From: Anaerolineae bacterium
GTDB lineage: Bacteria > Chloroflexota > Anaerolineae > Aggregatilineales > Phototrophicaceae
Direction of reading: 5' to 3'
Assembly (NCBI GenBank): GCA_022843745.1
Contig: JALHNB010000028.1
Coordinates: 1-64,000, forward strand
Length of the DNA: 64,000 nucleotides
Positions 42,859 to 51,888 of the stretch are shown here, one piece after another (positions within the stretch are counted from its first letter, which is position 1; every line of letters begins with the position of its first letter). The translations under genes were made by a program, and so were the position numbers. The notes beneath the pieces were generated by a model that was not told where the DNA came from, made no database searches, and saw only the letters and a list, made by a program, of their open reading frames with translations.

Positions 42859-43434
42859 TTAAACAGATCGCTGGTGAATCACTCTGGCGGGTACACCGAC
42901 GGCTACGCTGTAAGGGGGGATAGATTTTGTGACTACCGCACCGATCCCGATTACGCTTCCCTGGCCAATGGTCACGCCAGCCGTGATGCCGACGCGCGAA
43001 CCAATCCATACATCGTCTTCAATTGTTGTCGGTTTAATCTGCGTGGGTGCGTCGCGTATCGACATTGTGGTCTGGCGATAGTCGTGTTCCGTCGTCAAAA
43101 TCACAGCGCCAGACGCAATAGAAACATTGCTGCCGATGCTCAGACCGCCGAGCGCACCAATATCGCAAAACTCGCGAATACTGACGTGGTCACCGATGTC
43201 GCAGTTTTCGAGATAGGTCAGGAAGGTATACGCACCAATAAAAACGTTATTGCCGCAGGAACGCGCAAGGCTGCGAACGCAAATATAGCGTATCCCAACA
43301 CCGATTAAACCCGGTGTGCTTCGAAAAAGTGCCAGTATGCCATAACGAAAGCTGCGTGGGAGGCGCTGGAGCAGCCAGACGGCAGCATCAATAAGCGGTT
43401 TTGCCGCAGCGAAAATATCACGACCTCGTGCCAT
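42859..43434 (-). CDS. Left-handed beta-helix acyltransferase (WcaF/maltose acetyltransferase-like)
   Basis: A 191-residue protein with hexapeptide repeats: GNNVFIGAYTFLTYLENCDIGDHVSIREFCDIGALGGLSIGSNVSIASGAVILTTEHDYRQ, then IEDDVWIGSRVGITAGVTIGQGSVIGIGAVVTKSIPP. The His in TTEHDY is the usual catalytic base. It transfers an acyl group, most often acetyl from acetyl-CoA, onto a sugar hydroxyl. A 17-base overlap with the upstream glycosyltransferase gene suggests tight coupling. Confidence 0.85.
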   Translation of the reverse strand: MARGRDIFAAAKPLIDAAVWLLQRLPRSFRYGILALFRSTPGLIGVGIRYICVRSLARSCGNNVFIGAYTFLTYLENCDIGDHVSIREFCDIGALGGLSIGSNVSIASGAVILTTEHDYRQTTMSIRDAPTQIKPTTIEDDVWIGSRVGITAGVTIGQGSVIGIGAVVTKSIPPYSVAVGVPARVIHQRSV

Positions 43435-44569
43435 AAATTTGAACCTGCATCAGATTTTCGTATCGTTTTAAGGTTTGGGCAGCGGTGGAGCGCCATGTAA
43501 ACTGACTGGCCCAGGCGCGTGCTGGCTCGATAATGCCAGAGCGATAAACGCTGTCCGTGCTGACCTGTGTCATCATCTGCGCAAAACAGCTCGCATCTAT
43601 TGGCTCACACAGCAGCGCATAACCGCCTGCGATTTCGGGTATTGACCCACTGTGCGCAGCGATAACGGGCGTTCCGCATCGCATTGCCTCAAGAACGGGC
43701 AGCCCAAAGCCCTCGTAAAGGCTGGGATAGAGCAGTGCCACCGACCCGGAAATGACCATTGGGAGATCGTTGGCATCCACATATCCCGGCAAAATTACAT
43801 CATCTGTCAATCCCCGTTTTTTAATCTCCATCACTAAAGCGTCGCCGCCGAGTTCCATACGTCCGGCAATGACCAATCGAGTGTTTGTCGTGTCTGAACG
43901 TTTGAAGATTGTGTAGGCTTCGAGCGCTGTCGGCAGATTTTTGCGTTTGTGCATTGAACCGGAATAGAAGAAATATCGTTCAGGGAGTTTATATTTTTCC
44001 TGCATCTGCTGTTTGCGGGCTGTGTCGCTGGGGGTATAAAAATCGTCATCAACGCCCAGATGAATCGCATATATAGCATTTTTGTCGATAGAAAATAGCT
44101 TATTGAGATCGTCCGCAGTTTGTTGCGAGATAGTCGTGAAGTGGCTGCCTTGAGCTTTTAAGCACTGTACAGATCGCTGAAAAATCAAACGGCTGTGCCA
44201 GGGGTACATCTCTGGCATCAGCATCGGTGTTACATCGTAAATGGTCGTGAGCAGCGGCTTATCAGTTTGAATCGGCAGGGGCATCATCGCATGTACGAGA
44301 TCGACAGAATCGATCAATTTTGCCAAAGGATTCGGCAGTGGCAGAAATGCCCGCAAGTACAGGCTGCGCCGCGAGGTTGAAAGACCTTTGTGCCGGATAT
44401 TCGGCGGGGCATCCGGCAGTTGCAAGTCCGGGTCGCCAAATGAAACAACGGTGAAATTTATCTCCGGCGCGAGGCGCGGCAGCCAGTAGATCATTTTGTC
44501 GTAATAGAGGTCGATCCCTGTGCGGTGTGAGCGTGTCATGCGATCTGCGATGAGCAGAATATGGGTCAT
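43418..44569 (-). CDS. Glycosyltransferase family 4 (GT1 superfamily) protein
   Basis: A 383-residue GT-B enzyme. HILLIADRMTRSHRTGIDLYYDKM opens the acceptor domain; ERYFFYSGSMHKRKNLPTALEAY and LVIAGRMELGG start the donor domain; SLYEGFGLPVLEAMRCGTPVIAAHSGSIPEIAG holds the E-x7-E motif. It adds a hexose to the growing glycan in the cytosol. Stop and start overlap neighbours (ATGA at 44566-44569). Confidence 0.9.
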   Translation of the reverse strand: MTHILLIADRMTRSHRTGIDLYYDKMIYWLPRLAPEINFTVVSFGDPDLQLPDAPPNIRHKGLSTSRRSLYLRAFLPLPNPLAKLIDSVDLVHAMMPLPIQTDKPLLTTIYDVTPMLMPEMYPWHSRLIFQRSVQCLKAQGSHFTTISQQTADDLNKLFSIDKNAIYAIHLGVDDDFYTPSDTARKQQMQEKYKLPERYFFYSGSMHKRKNLPTALEAYTIFKRSDTTNTRLVIAGRMELGGDALVMEIKKRGLTDDVILPGYVDANDLPMVISGSVALLYPSLYEGFGLPVLEAMRCGTPVIAAHSGSIPEIAGGYALLCEPIDASCFAQMMTQVSTDSVYRSGIIEPARAWASQFTWRSTAAQTLKRYENLMQVQIYGTRS

Positions 44570-45363
44570 ACTGCTTTACCCGGCCTGTAAATTGCCCGCT
44601 GGATTATTTTCGATTCGGATTTTGCCTCGTTAAAAATTTCATCGGGACGCGCAAAGTAACCCAGCTTTGCAAAAAATTCTTCGACCTGTTGAGCGCTGTG
44701 TCCAAAAGCAGGCAGCTTATTTGGATGTATCTCGCAGGCGACGATGGTTTTTTGCTGCTTAAGCGTTTCGGCTGCCCCCTGCAAGGCGAGAAGCTCTGCG
44801 CCTTCGATGTCAATCTTAATGACATCCGGGAAGATGCCGGTTTCTGTTACATATTGGTCAATGGAGGTGACATCTACCTCAATGGTTTCGCTTGAGGGCG
44901 TATCCAATGCTTCTCCACGAAGCGAGCTTACCGAACTGATTCCGGCGACCCACATTTTGAGCTTGCCATTGGGCTGGTCGCTAACGGCTTTGGACACAAG
45001 GATCATATTCGAAAGATGATTAACCGCAATCGTTTCTTGCAGCAGCCGAACCGTATGGGGATTGGGTTCGAAGGCGATAATTTTGCCTGTATTGCCGACC
45101 TTGCCCAGAAACGCCAGCGAAAAATAGCCGCGATAAACGCCCACATCAAACACCGTCTGACCGGGCTGGATAGCGTCAAGAATATGCTTCAGGTATCCCA
45201 TCTCGGCTGGATCATTCAGCGCCGCATCGGATTTGCCGATCATTGTTTTCAGGGAGTAACCTTCCAACGGCAGCAGATATTCATGTCCATTGATGATTTT
45301 GCGCATGTAACGAACGTTCAATACTTTGAGAGCCGAGCGTAATAAAGACTTTAACCCACTCAT
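44566..45363 (-). CDS. FkbM family methyltransferase
   Basis: A 265-residue SAM methyltransferase. QTVFDVGVYRGYFSLAFLGKVG (SAM motif I, near residue 94), IIAFEPNPHTVRLLQETI, and the family mark VTSIDQYV...PDVIKIDIEGAELLALQGA are clear. Members O-methylate sugars of surface glycans. The gene sits between two glycosyltransferases with 4-base overlaps on both sides, so glycan methylation is the likely task. Confidence 0.9.
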   Translation of the reverse strand: MSGLKSLLRSALKVLNVRYMRKIINGHEYLLPLEGYSLKTMIGKSDAALNDPAEMGYLKHILDAIQPGQTVFDVGVYRGYFSLAFLGKVGNTGKIIAFEPNPHTVRLLQETIAVNHLSNMILVSKAVSDQPNGKLKMWVAGISSVSSLRGEALDTPSSETIEVDVTSIDQYVTETGIFPDVIKIDIEGAELLALQGAAETLKQQKTIVACEIHPNKLPAFGHSAQQVEEFFAKLGYFARPDEIFNEAKSESKIIQRAIYRPGKAV

Positions 45364-46163
45364 CGTTGCTCCTGGGGTGGAAATTCGTCATCCGGCTTGG
45401 GGAAATGACCGAGTTTATAGGCCGACCAGAGTTTAACGTAGCGCACGAAAACGCTGTAAGCACCGTCGAGGGACGAGAATAACCCTAAAACACCATGCTT
45501 GTAAGCGCCGCGATAAAAATAGGCTTTCAAAAATGACCGCGCTGGCTGCCACAGCATATCGCGTACCCGAAAGGGCTGCCCGTTCTGATACCAATGCGCT
45601 GCCATTGATTCGCTGTAGAGGTTTGTTTTCTCGATGCGCTCATAAATGCTGTCATAAGTGTAGTGATCGATATGACCTTTAAGCGTACCAAGTTCACCCG
45701 GTACGCTGATCGTCTGGTGAACACTTCCGCCAGGGAACTCGCCAAGCCCGTTACGGAAAAGTCGCAGGTGCTTCGTTGGCGGATGGATGACCTCTCCCAG
45801 CGCGTAATGATGGATCATGACATTCCATCCATTGTAAGCATTGTTGGGATCGCGGACTTTTGTTTGGAGATCAGCGATCAGATCGGGCGTTGGGATTTCG
45901 TCGGCATCCAGTGACAGAATCCACTCACGGCTTGCCAGTGTAAAAGCATAGTTTTTGTTGATGTCAAAATTGAGTTTATTAGTCACCTGATAAACTTTGC
46001 CCGTGTAGCGCCGCGCGATCTCGGATGTCTGATCGGTGCTGCCACTATCGACGACGATAATTTCGTCTGCCCACGACGTGACTGCATCAAACCAGCGCGG
46101 CAGTCGTTGGGCTTCATTACGCGCCAATAAAACGACGGATACACCCGGCTCGAAATGTGTCAT
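45360..46163 (-). CDS. Glycosyltransferase family 2 protein
   Basis: A 267-residue GT-A enzyme. VSVVLLARNEAQRLPRWFDAVTSW and EIIVVDSGSTDQTSEIARRY are the N-terminal motif; WILSLDADEIPT supplies the metal-binding Asp-x-Asp. The C-terminal part (KTNLYSESMAAHWYQNGQPF) resembles WaaE/KdtX-like heptosyl- or glucosyltransferases. Start 46163 (MTHFEPG) overlaps the upstream stop as ATGA and is preferred to an upstream ATG at 46262. Confidence 0.9.
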   Translation of the reverse strand: MTHFEPGVSVVLLARNEAQRLPRWFDAVTSWADEIIVVDSGSTDQTSEIARRYTGKVYQVTNKLNFDINKNYAFTLASREWILSLDADEIPTPDLIADLQTKVRDPNNAYNGWNVMIHHYALGEVIHPPTKHLRLFRNGLGEFPGGSVHQTISVPGELGTLKGHIDHYTYDSIYERIEKTNLYSESMAAHWYQNGQPFRVRDMLWQPARSFLKAYFYRGAYKHGVLGLFSSLDGAYSVFVRYVKLWSAYKLGHFPKPDDEFPPQEQR

Positions 46164-47335
46164 GATGGGCGCTCCAATAAGGGTTGGATATGCTCCAGCA
46201 ATCGTTCGAAAAGATGATCCCAGGAATTTTGCTGGGCAATCTGCCGTCGCTCGAAAGCACATTCGGGATTTTCTGCGTTGGTTAAAGCTGCTTCAACTTG
46301 AGCGACAAAATTGGCACCGGTGGCGATACTGACCAGATGGCGGCAAGGATCAAGCGCAGGCATATCGGTTGAAACAATCGGCTTGCCCGTTGCTAGATAT
46401 TCCCACATCTTTAACGGACTCATGGTCGCGGTTCGCTCGTAGATCAGAAATGGGACGATACACACATCCATCGCCTGGATATAGCCTGGGAGACTCGAAC
46501 GCTCGACAAAGCCGAGCCAGCGCACATTTTTGTTCTGGTTCGCTCGCGCCGCTTCAGAAGCTTTTACCGGGCCGATCACGACAATCTGACCCGGCCAGCG
46601 TTCGCTCAATGCAGCGAGGATGTCGTGGTCGAACCATTCTGCTACCAGGCCAACATAGCCGATGATGGGTTTGGGCATATCCGCGAGGGCAGGATTGATT
46701 TCCAGATGCCCGTTTCCAACCTGCGCGAATAACTCATAATCGACACCATTGGGGATATGGTGAATATTGGCATTATACGGACAGCGTGCTTCAACCAATA
46801 TTTTCGATGCGGCGAAAACGAGATCGACCTGATGTAGCAAATCACGCTCACGCCGTTCCGTTAACTGGCGAAATTTTGGCACAAACAAGCCGTAATCGTC
46901 GGTGATGTCATAAACGTTATGCGATGGGGCAGGTTGCAGACGGGGCAGGATATGCAAATTAAGCGGGACGCGATTCCAGGCGATATAGTTTCTCCAACCG
47001 CGCTTTCGCAGCTCGGCATTCACTGGATGAGCGATTTGAGCACCTACCACACGCGCCATCATTTCGCTGCGCATCGAGCCGGGTAAAACAGGCGGCAGAG
47101 TCATCACGTCCAGACCTTCGGCAACGGTGCGCACCTGCGGTTTAGCAAACGGCGCACGCCAATCACCGCTTCGGACACTCCCTGCCAGAGAACGCGGCGT
47201 TTCGACATAAAGAATTTCCGCGCCCAATTTTGCCAACCGCAGAGTGAAGTGATTCTGGCGTGTCCATACATGATCCCAGGGGGGCATATTGAGCCATAAT
47301 AATTTTTGCCCTTTGATGAACGCTGAATCGATCAT
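46160..47335 (-). CDS. Glycosyltransferase family 1 protein
   Basis: A 391-residue GT-B-type protein. LLWLNMPPWDHVWTRQNHF is an N-terminal start seen in surface-glycan glycosyltransferases. VYDITDDYGLFV, NIHHIPNGVDYELFAQ, IGYVGLVAEWFDHDILAAL, GPVKASEAARANQNKNVRWLGFV and TMSPLKMWEYLATGKPIVSTDMPALDPCRHLVSIA form the donor-binding half. Overlaps on both sides by four bases. The sugar is unknown. Confidence 0.86.
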   Translation of the reverse strand: MIDSAFIKGQKLLWLNMPPWDHVWTRQNHFTLRLAKLGAEILYVETPRSLAGSVRSGDWRAPFAKPQVRTVAEGLDVMTLPPVLPGSMRSEMMARVVGAQIAHPVNAELRKRGWRNYIAWNRVPLNLHILPRLQPAPSHNVYDITDDYGLFVPKFRQLTERRERDLLHQVDLVFAASKILVEARCPYNANIHHIPNGVDYELFAQVGNGHLEINPALADMPKPIIGYVGLVAEWFDHDILAALSERWPGQIVVIGPVKASEAARANQNKNVRWLGFVERSSLPGYIQAMDVCIVPFLIYERTATMSPLKMWEYLATGKPIVSTDMPALDPCRHLVSIATGANFVAQVEAALTNAENPECAFERRQIAQQNSWDHLFERLLEHIQPLLERPS

Positions 47336-48297
47336 TTTTCAACGCCCTCCAAATAGGCTTGCGCCATTTTTTCGATGCCTTCAGCAGCCGTAAAGGGTGG
47401 CGACCATTTCAGGTCTTTATAGGCCTTACTTGAATCGATGACAAGCGACCCCCAGAGTTGATCGACGATGTTTTCTTTGCCAATGATCTGCGCCAGGAGT
47501 CGTATCGGTGCTTCCGGCGCTGGAAACAGCCGAGCAGGGCGATTCATGGCGTTGGCGAGTAAGCGGATCAGTTCCGTTGTTGATAAATCCTGCTCATCGC
47601 TGACGATAAATGTCTGGTTGGCTGCGGCGGGTGAAACGACACAATGGATCAGGAAATCCGCCAGATTATCGACACCGATTAAGCTGCGACGGTTGCCCGT
47701 ACTCGCCAACGGGAGTGGAACGCCGCGATAGACCCACTTTAGCAAACGGCGCATGTTCCCCGGTGCGCCCGCGCCATGCACCAGCGGAGGACGCACGATG
47801 ACGATTTCGAATCCTGTTTCTGAGCGAACCTGCTGCAAGGCTTGTTCGGCTTCCCATTTGGCGATGGCATAATGGCTCCTGGGCGCTGGCACGGAATGTG
47901 TTGTGAATGGCTCACCAACTTGCGTACTGCTGCCGAGTACACCAATCGAACTGACGAAAATAAAGCGCTGGATACCAGATTGGGCTGCCTGCTGCGCCAG
48001 TTGTTTTGTACCTTCGACATTGACCGCGCGAAACGCTGCCAGAGGATCAGCGGTTTTATTATCCAGGATGTGCGCTCGTGCCGCCAGATGGATGACGACT
48101 TGAATCCTCTCCAGTGCGCCTGACCAATCGGTATCGCGTCCAATATCGCCCACTGCGATGACATCGGAATGCGCATCATCGGATTTTCGGATTGCTTCGC
48201 GCACCCAATAACCAGAATCACGCAGTTCGCGGCAAAGCGTTTTCCCGATAAAGCCGTTTGCGCCTGTGACCAGGACTCGCGCTTTTGCTGGTTTCAT
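47332..48297 (-). CDS. NAD-dependent epimerase/dehydratase (extended SDR)
   Basis: A 321-residue nucleotide-sugar enzyme. TGANGFIGKTL is the NAD loop, HLAARAHI follows strand 4, FVSSIGVLG contributes the Ser, and YAIAKWEAE gives Tyr-x-x-x-Lys. The HLAARxH motif and short C-terminus resemble WbpV/Gne-like UDP-GlcNAc C4-epimerases. Start 48297 (MKPAKAR) overlaps the preceding stop and is preferred to 48333. With the WecA-like initiator it may supply the first sugar. Confidence 0.88.
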   Translation of the reverse strand: MKPAKARVLVTGANGFIGKTLCRELRDSGYWVREAIRKSDDAHSDVIAVGDIGRDTDWSGALERIQVVIHLAARAHILDNKTADPLAAFRAVNVEGTKQLAQQAAQSGIQRFIFVSSIGVLGSSTQVGEPFTTHSVPAPRSHYAIAKWEAEQALQQVRSETGFEIVIVRPPLVHGAGAPGNMRRLLKWVYRGVPLPLASTGNRRSLIGVDNLADFLIHCVVSPAAANQTFIVSDEQDLSTTELIRLLANAMNRPARLFPAPEAPIRLLAQIIGKENIVDQLWGSLVIDSSKAYKDLKWSPPFTAAEGIEKMAQAYLEGVEK

Positions 48298-49475
48298 CGA
48301 GCTACCGCGCCTACAGAATGGACTTGCGCACAAACCGCGAGTGTTTGAGCGATAATGGTGGTGGTCGAAAACTCACTTTCCGCAATTTCTCGGCTGCGTC
48401 GTCCCATTTGGGTGCGCAATTCACGATCTTCGATCAGGCGACGCATTGCATCGGCTAAAGTCTGTGAATCGCGCACACGAACCAGTAAGCCATTTTCGCC
48501 ATCATAGACGATCTCCCGGCAGCCGGGTACATCCGTCGTGACTATTGGACGACCAGAAGCGGCAGCTTCGATAAGCGCTTTGGGAATGCCTTCACGATAA
48601 GACGGGAGACAGACGATATGCGCCTCTCGAAATATTTTCGGCATATTCTCGCACCACCCCCACCATTCGATCACACCGCTGTCGTGCCAGCGCTGTAATT
48701 GATCGCGCGAAATAGCCGCCGGGTTATCCGGATCGGTGTCACCCACCAACACAAAACGCGCCTCTATCCCTGCTTCTTTCAACTGTGTGGTGGCTTCGAC
48801 AAATTCGCCAACGCCTTTATCCCAGAGCATTCGCGATGGCAAAACGATGATCGGCACTCCATCGGGTTCGGGCGTGACGGAAAAATTTTGCATATCAACG
48901 CCAGAGCCTTTGATGACGGCGACTATCTCCGATTTAACTAACCCTTGCTCAATAAATACCTTAGAATCATCGCTGTTTTGAAACAACGTGCGCATATTCG
49001 GATGTCCAAGTGCCAAACGATAGGCTGACTTTACACCTGTGCGCAGCAAAGAGGCCTTGAGACCAGTCGCGAGAAAGACGTATCCCAGCCCTGTGACCGC
49101 GCTAATCACCGCCGGGACATGCGTCACCCGCGCAAGAATGCCACCGTAAAGCACAGGCTTAATCGTGGCGTGATAGACCAGATCGGGCTTGAGTGCTTTG
49201 TAAATTTGGTATAGCTGGATCATCACGCGCAATTCACCCAGTGGGTCGATGCTGCCGCGTTTGATCGAGATCGGATGGTAGTGAAAACCCAATGAACGAA
49301 TCGTGTCCGCAGCGTTGGCGACGACCATTTTTTCAAGCGCGTCTGCTTCGGCGGGAGCAGCGACATGCACTTCATAGCCAGCATCACGTATGGCCTGCAT
49401 CACAGGCAAACGATGTGTCAGAAAATATCCCGCGTGGTTGCCAACATATAAAAAACGAGGTGGATTGTTCAACAT
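48294..49475 (-). CDS. Glycosyltransferase family 4 protein (PglA/CapM-like)
   Basis: A 393-residue GT-B enzyme. FLYVGNHAGYFLTHRLPVMQAIRDAGYEVHVAAP and HATIKPVLYGGILARVTHVPAVISAVTGLGYVF are characteristic of CapM/PglA-like transferases. The donor site is LPSYREGIPKALIEAAASGRPIVTTDVPGCREIV. An ATG at 49502 extends the frame, but the candidate -10 at 49507 places the transcript start near 49500, so 49475 (MLNNPPRF) is more likely. It would add the second sugar to an undecaprenyl-linked primer. It is the first gene of the minus-strand glycan operon. Confidence 0.87.
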   Translation of the reverse strand: MLNNPPRFLYVGNHAGYFLTHRLPVMQAIRDAGYEVHVAAPAEADALEKMVVANAADTIRSLGFHYHPISIKRGSIDPLGELRVMIQLYQIYKALKPDLVYHATIKPVLYGGILARVTHVPAVISAVTGLGYVFLATGLKASLLRTGVKSAYRLALGHPNMRTLFQNSDDSKVFIEQGLVKSEIVAVIKGSGVDMQNFSVTPEPDGVPIIVLPSRMLWDKGVGEFVEATTQLKEAGIEARFVLVGDTDPDNPAAISRDQLQRWHDSGVIEWWGWCENMPKIFREAHIVCLPSYREGIPKALIEAAASGRPIVTTDVPGCREIVYDGENGLLVRVRDSQTLADAMRRLIEDRELRTQMGRRSREIAESEFSTTTIIAQTLAVCAQVHSVGAVAR

Positions 49476-49506
49476 GGTTGTATATCTGGTGCAATAACCC
49501 ATCGGC

Positions 49507-49515
49507 AGTATAGCA
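49507..49515 (-). promoter_or_regulatory. Extended -10 promoter of the minus-strand glycan operon
   Basis: TG-C-TATACT reads on the minus strand at 49515-49507, with transcription expected near 49500, 25 bases before ATG 49475. Confidence 0.55.
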
Positions 49516-49540
49516 TCAGGCAGATTTTCAGGATAGCAAT

Positions 49541-49610
49541 TTCACGACAACAAGATAGAGCACAAGATAGAGATCTTCACCACAACAATATAACGCCTTC
49601 ACGACGACAA
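49541..49610. repeat. Three direct repeats in the divergent promoter region
   Basis: TTCACGACAACAA (49541-49553), TTCACCACAACAA (49576-49588) and TTCACGACGACAA (49598-49610) lie between two divergent extended -10 boxes. ACAAGATAGAG also occurs twice, at 49550 and 49563. A shared regulator binding here is inference. Confidence 0.65.
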
Positions 49611-49621
49611 TTAAGGGATTG

Positions 49622-49630
49622 TGCTATATT
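49622..49630 (+). promoter_or_regulatory. Extended -10 promoter of the exporter operon
   Basis: TG-C-TATATT (49622-49630), the same TGC-linked form as the divergent promoter, 55 bases before the TTG start at 49685. Confidence 0.5.
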
Positions 49631-49684
49631 GGTACATGATAGGTGCATATACCAGCAACCGATGCTTGAGGAGATACAACGAGT

Positions 49685-50566
49685 TTGAGCAGCCCGATCC
49701 CAGTTGAGCAGATTATCGAGAAATCCCCTCAGCATTTGCAGGCTAAACCGCGACTGCGTCTAGCACCAACCAAAGGCTGGGTATCTCTCAATTTTCAGGA
49801 ATTGAAAGAATATCGCGAGCTGTTGTTTTTTATGACCTGGCGCGACATCAAGGTGCGCTATAAACAGACCGTGATTGGCGCACTCTGGGCGATTATTCAG
49901 CCTTTTCTGACGATGGTCGTTTTTAGCTTGTTTTTTGGTCGTCTTGCGGGCGTACCTTCAGACAATATTCCCTATCCGATTTTTACCTATGCCGCACTTG
50001 TGCCCTGGACTTTTTTCGCGAATGGGCTGACGAATTCTGCGAACAGCCTTGTTTCAAACGCGAATTTGATCAAAAAAGTCTATTTTCCACGCTTAATTCT
50101 GCCTGTATCCGCAATCATGTCCGGCGTGATTGATTTTTTTCTGGCGTTCGTGATTTTACTGGCGATGATGCTTTTTTACGGTATTGTGCCAACGGTCAAT
50201 GTGATATGGCTACCGGCTTTTTTACTGTTAGCAGTGGTCACATCGCTGGGGGTAGGTTTGTGGTTTGCCGCGATGAACGTTCAGTTCCGCGACGTGCGCT
50301 ATGCGATTCCGTTTCTGGTGCAGTTCTGGATGTTCGCGACTCCTGTTGCCTATCCAAGCTCGATGATTAAGAATGATCTTTTACGGGCGTTGTATGGGAT
50401 TAATCCGATGGCTGGCGTGATAGAGGGATTCCGCTGGGCGCTGCTTGGCACAGAAACCTCGCCGGGTGCAATTATTGTCGTATCGTCACTCGCAGCGTTA
50501 TTGATGCTGATCGGTGGATTGTACTATTTCAAGCGGCTGGAAAAGACCTTTGCGGATGTGGTGTAG
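49685..50566 (+). CDS. Polysaccharide ABC exporter permease (Wzm/TagG type)
   Basis: A 293-residue ABC2-type membrane protein with about six hydrophobic segments after a 50-residue cytosolic N-terminus. ELLFFMTWRDIKVRYKQTVIGALWAIIQPFLTM is the family's interfacial start; NLIKKVYFPRLILPVSAI is a conserved coupling region; NPMAGVIEGFRWAL ends the core. It exports lipid-linked glycan across the inner membrane with the ATPase encoded next. Start is TTG, with AGGAG 11 bases upstream. Confidence 0.92.
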   Translation: MSSPIPVEQIIEKSPQHLQAKPRLRLAPTKGWVSLNFQELKEYRELLFFMTWRDIKVRYKQTVIGALWAIIQPFLTMVVFSLFFGRLAGVPSDNIPYPIFTYAALVPWTFFANGLTNSANSLVSNANLIKKVYFPRLILPVSAIMSGVIDFFLAFVILLAMMLFYGIVPTVNVIWLPAFLLLAVVTSLGVGLWFAAMNVQFRDVRYAIPFLVQFWMFATPVAYPSSMIKNDLLRALYGINPMAGVIEGFRWALLGTETSPGAIIVVSSLAALLMLIGGLYYFKRLEKTFADVV

Positions 50567-50599
50567 TACGATGGTCGTAACAATCTGGTGTAATCCTTC

Positions 50600-51853
50600 A
50601 TGAGCGATATTGCAATTGATCTGCAAAATATTGGTAAGCAGTACAAGATTGGGGGTGAACGCCAACGCTACCGGGCGCTGCGGGATACGCTCACGGATAT
50701 TGTAAAGACCCCTGTGCGACGTGCGCGTAATATTTTGAGGGGACAGGCTTACGCAGCATCCGACATGAATGAGACATTTTGGGCGCTGCGTGATGTGAAC
50801 CTGCAAATCAAGGATGGCGAAGTCGTCGGTATTATTGGGCGCAATGGTGCGGGCAAAAGTACGCTGCTGAAAATTTTGTCGCGCATCACCGAGCCGAGTG
50901 AAGGTTATGCGGATATTTATGGGCGGGTCGGTGCGCTTCTCGAAGTCGGCACAGGCTTTCACCCGGAGCTAACCGGACGCGAGAATATTTTTCTCAACGG
51001 CGCGGTTTTGGGGATGCGGCGTGGCGAGATTCTGCGCAAATTTGATGAAATTATTGCCTTTGCTGAAGTCGAAAAATTCATTGACACGCCTGTGAAGCAT
51101 TATTCGAGTGGTATGGCGCTGCGATTGGGCTTTTCGGTGGCGGCACACCTCGAGCCAGAAATTTTGCTGGTCGATGAAGTGCTGGCGGTGGGTGATTTCG
51201 CATTTCAGAAAAAATGCCTGGGTAAAATGGATGATGTGGCGAAGTCCGGGCGGACGGTGCTGCTGGTCAGCCACAACATGGCGGCGATTGCCAATTTGTG
51301 TACGGCGACGGTGCTGCTGAATCGCGGTCAACTGGTCAATTATGGCCCGACGGCGGATATTATCGAGCAATATTTAAATATGGGAGATGTCGAAGATGAG
51401 ATAGATGAAGTTTTAAGGGATGGTCGATACGTTGAGAAAATAGAATGTCGCGATCATTTAAACAACCCGACACAGACTTACCGTGTTGGTGATCCGCTGG
51501 TTATTGATGTCACCCTTAAGAATCTGGATCAAATCGCGTCACCCAATTTAGGGCTACTGGTGTGCAATCATTTTGGGGATCGCTTAATCTTATTGTCTCC
51601 CCATGTTCAGTCAGAACTGGTTTTATCACGACTGGATCGAAAAACGTATCGTGTCATCACCGAACCGCTTAATTTACTGCCCGGATACTATACTTTTGAG
51701 ATTAGTATCGGCAGCGGTTATGAGACGGTTGAAAATTTTAAGAGCTTGCCGGGATTCACAATTGAGTACACTGATTACTTCAACACTGGCAAAATGCCAA
51801 TGGCTAAACAGGGTATCCTCGCGCAAAAAGCGACCTGGCAGATTATTGACTGA
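50600..51853 (+). CDS. Polysaccharide ABC exporter ATPase with glycan-binding C-terminal domain (Wzt type)
   Basis: A 417-residue protein. Residues 1-270 are the ATPase: GRNGAGKSTLLKI (Walker A), YSSGMALRLGFSVAAH (signature), EILLVDEVLAVGD (Walker B) and LLVSHNM. Residues about 280-415 (IECRDHLNNPTQTYRVGDPLVIDVTLKN and onward) form a beta-sandwich as in Wzt C-terminal domains, which recognise the modified non-reducing end of an O-polysaccharide. That domain implies the glycan is finished and capped before export, and the nearby methyl- and acyltransferases could make the cap. Confidence 0.93.
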   Translation: MSDIAIDLQNIGKQYKIGGERQRYRALRDTLTDIVKTPVRRARNILRGQAYAASDMNETFWALRDVNLQIKDGEVVGIIGRNGAGKSTLLKILSRITEPSEGYADIYGRVGALLEVGTGFHPELTGRENIFLNGAVLGMRRGEILRKFDEIIAFAEVEKFIDTPVKHYSSGMALRLGFSVAAHLEPEILLVDEVLAVGDFAFQKKCLGKMDDVAKSGRTVLLVSHNMAAIANLCTATVLLNRGQLVNYGPTADIIEQYLNMGDVEDEIDEVLRDGRYVEKIECRDHLNNPTQTYRVGDPLVIDVTLKNLDQIASPNLGLLVCNHFGDRLILLSPHVQSELVLSRLDRKTYRVITEPLNLLPGYYTFEISIGSGYETVENFKSLPGFTIEYTDYFNTGKMPMAKQGILAQKATWQIID

Positions 51854-51888
51854 AGATTACTTCACTGAAGACCAAATGAGACTATTTC

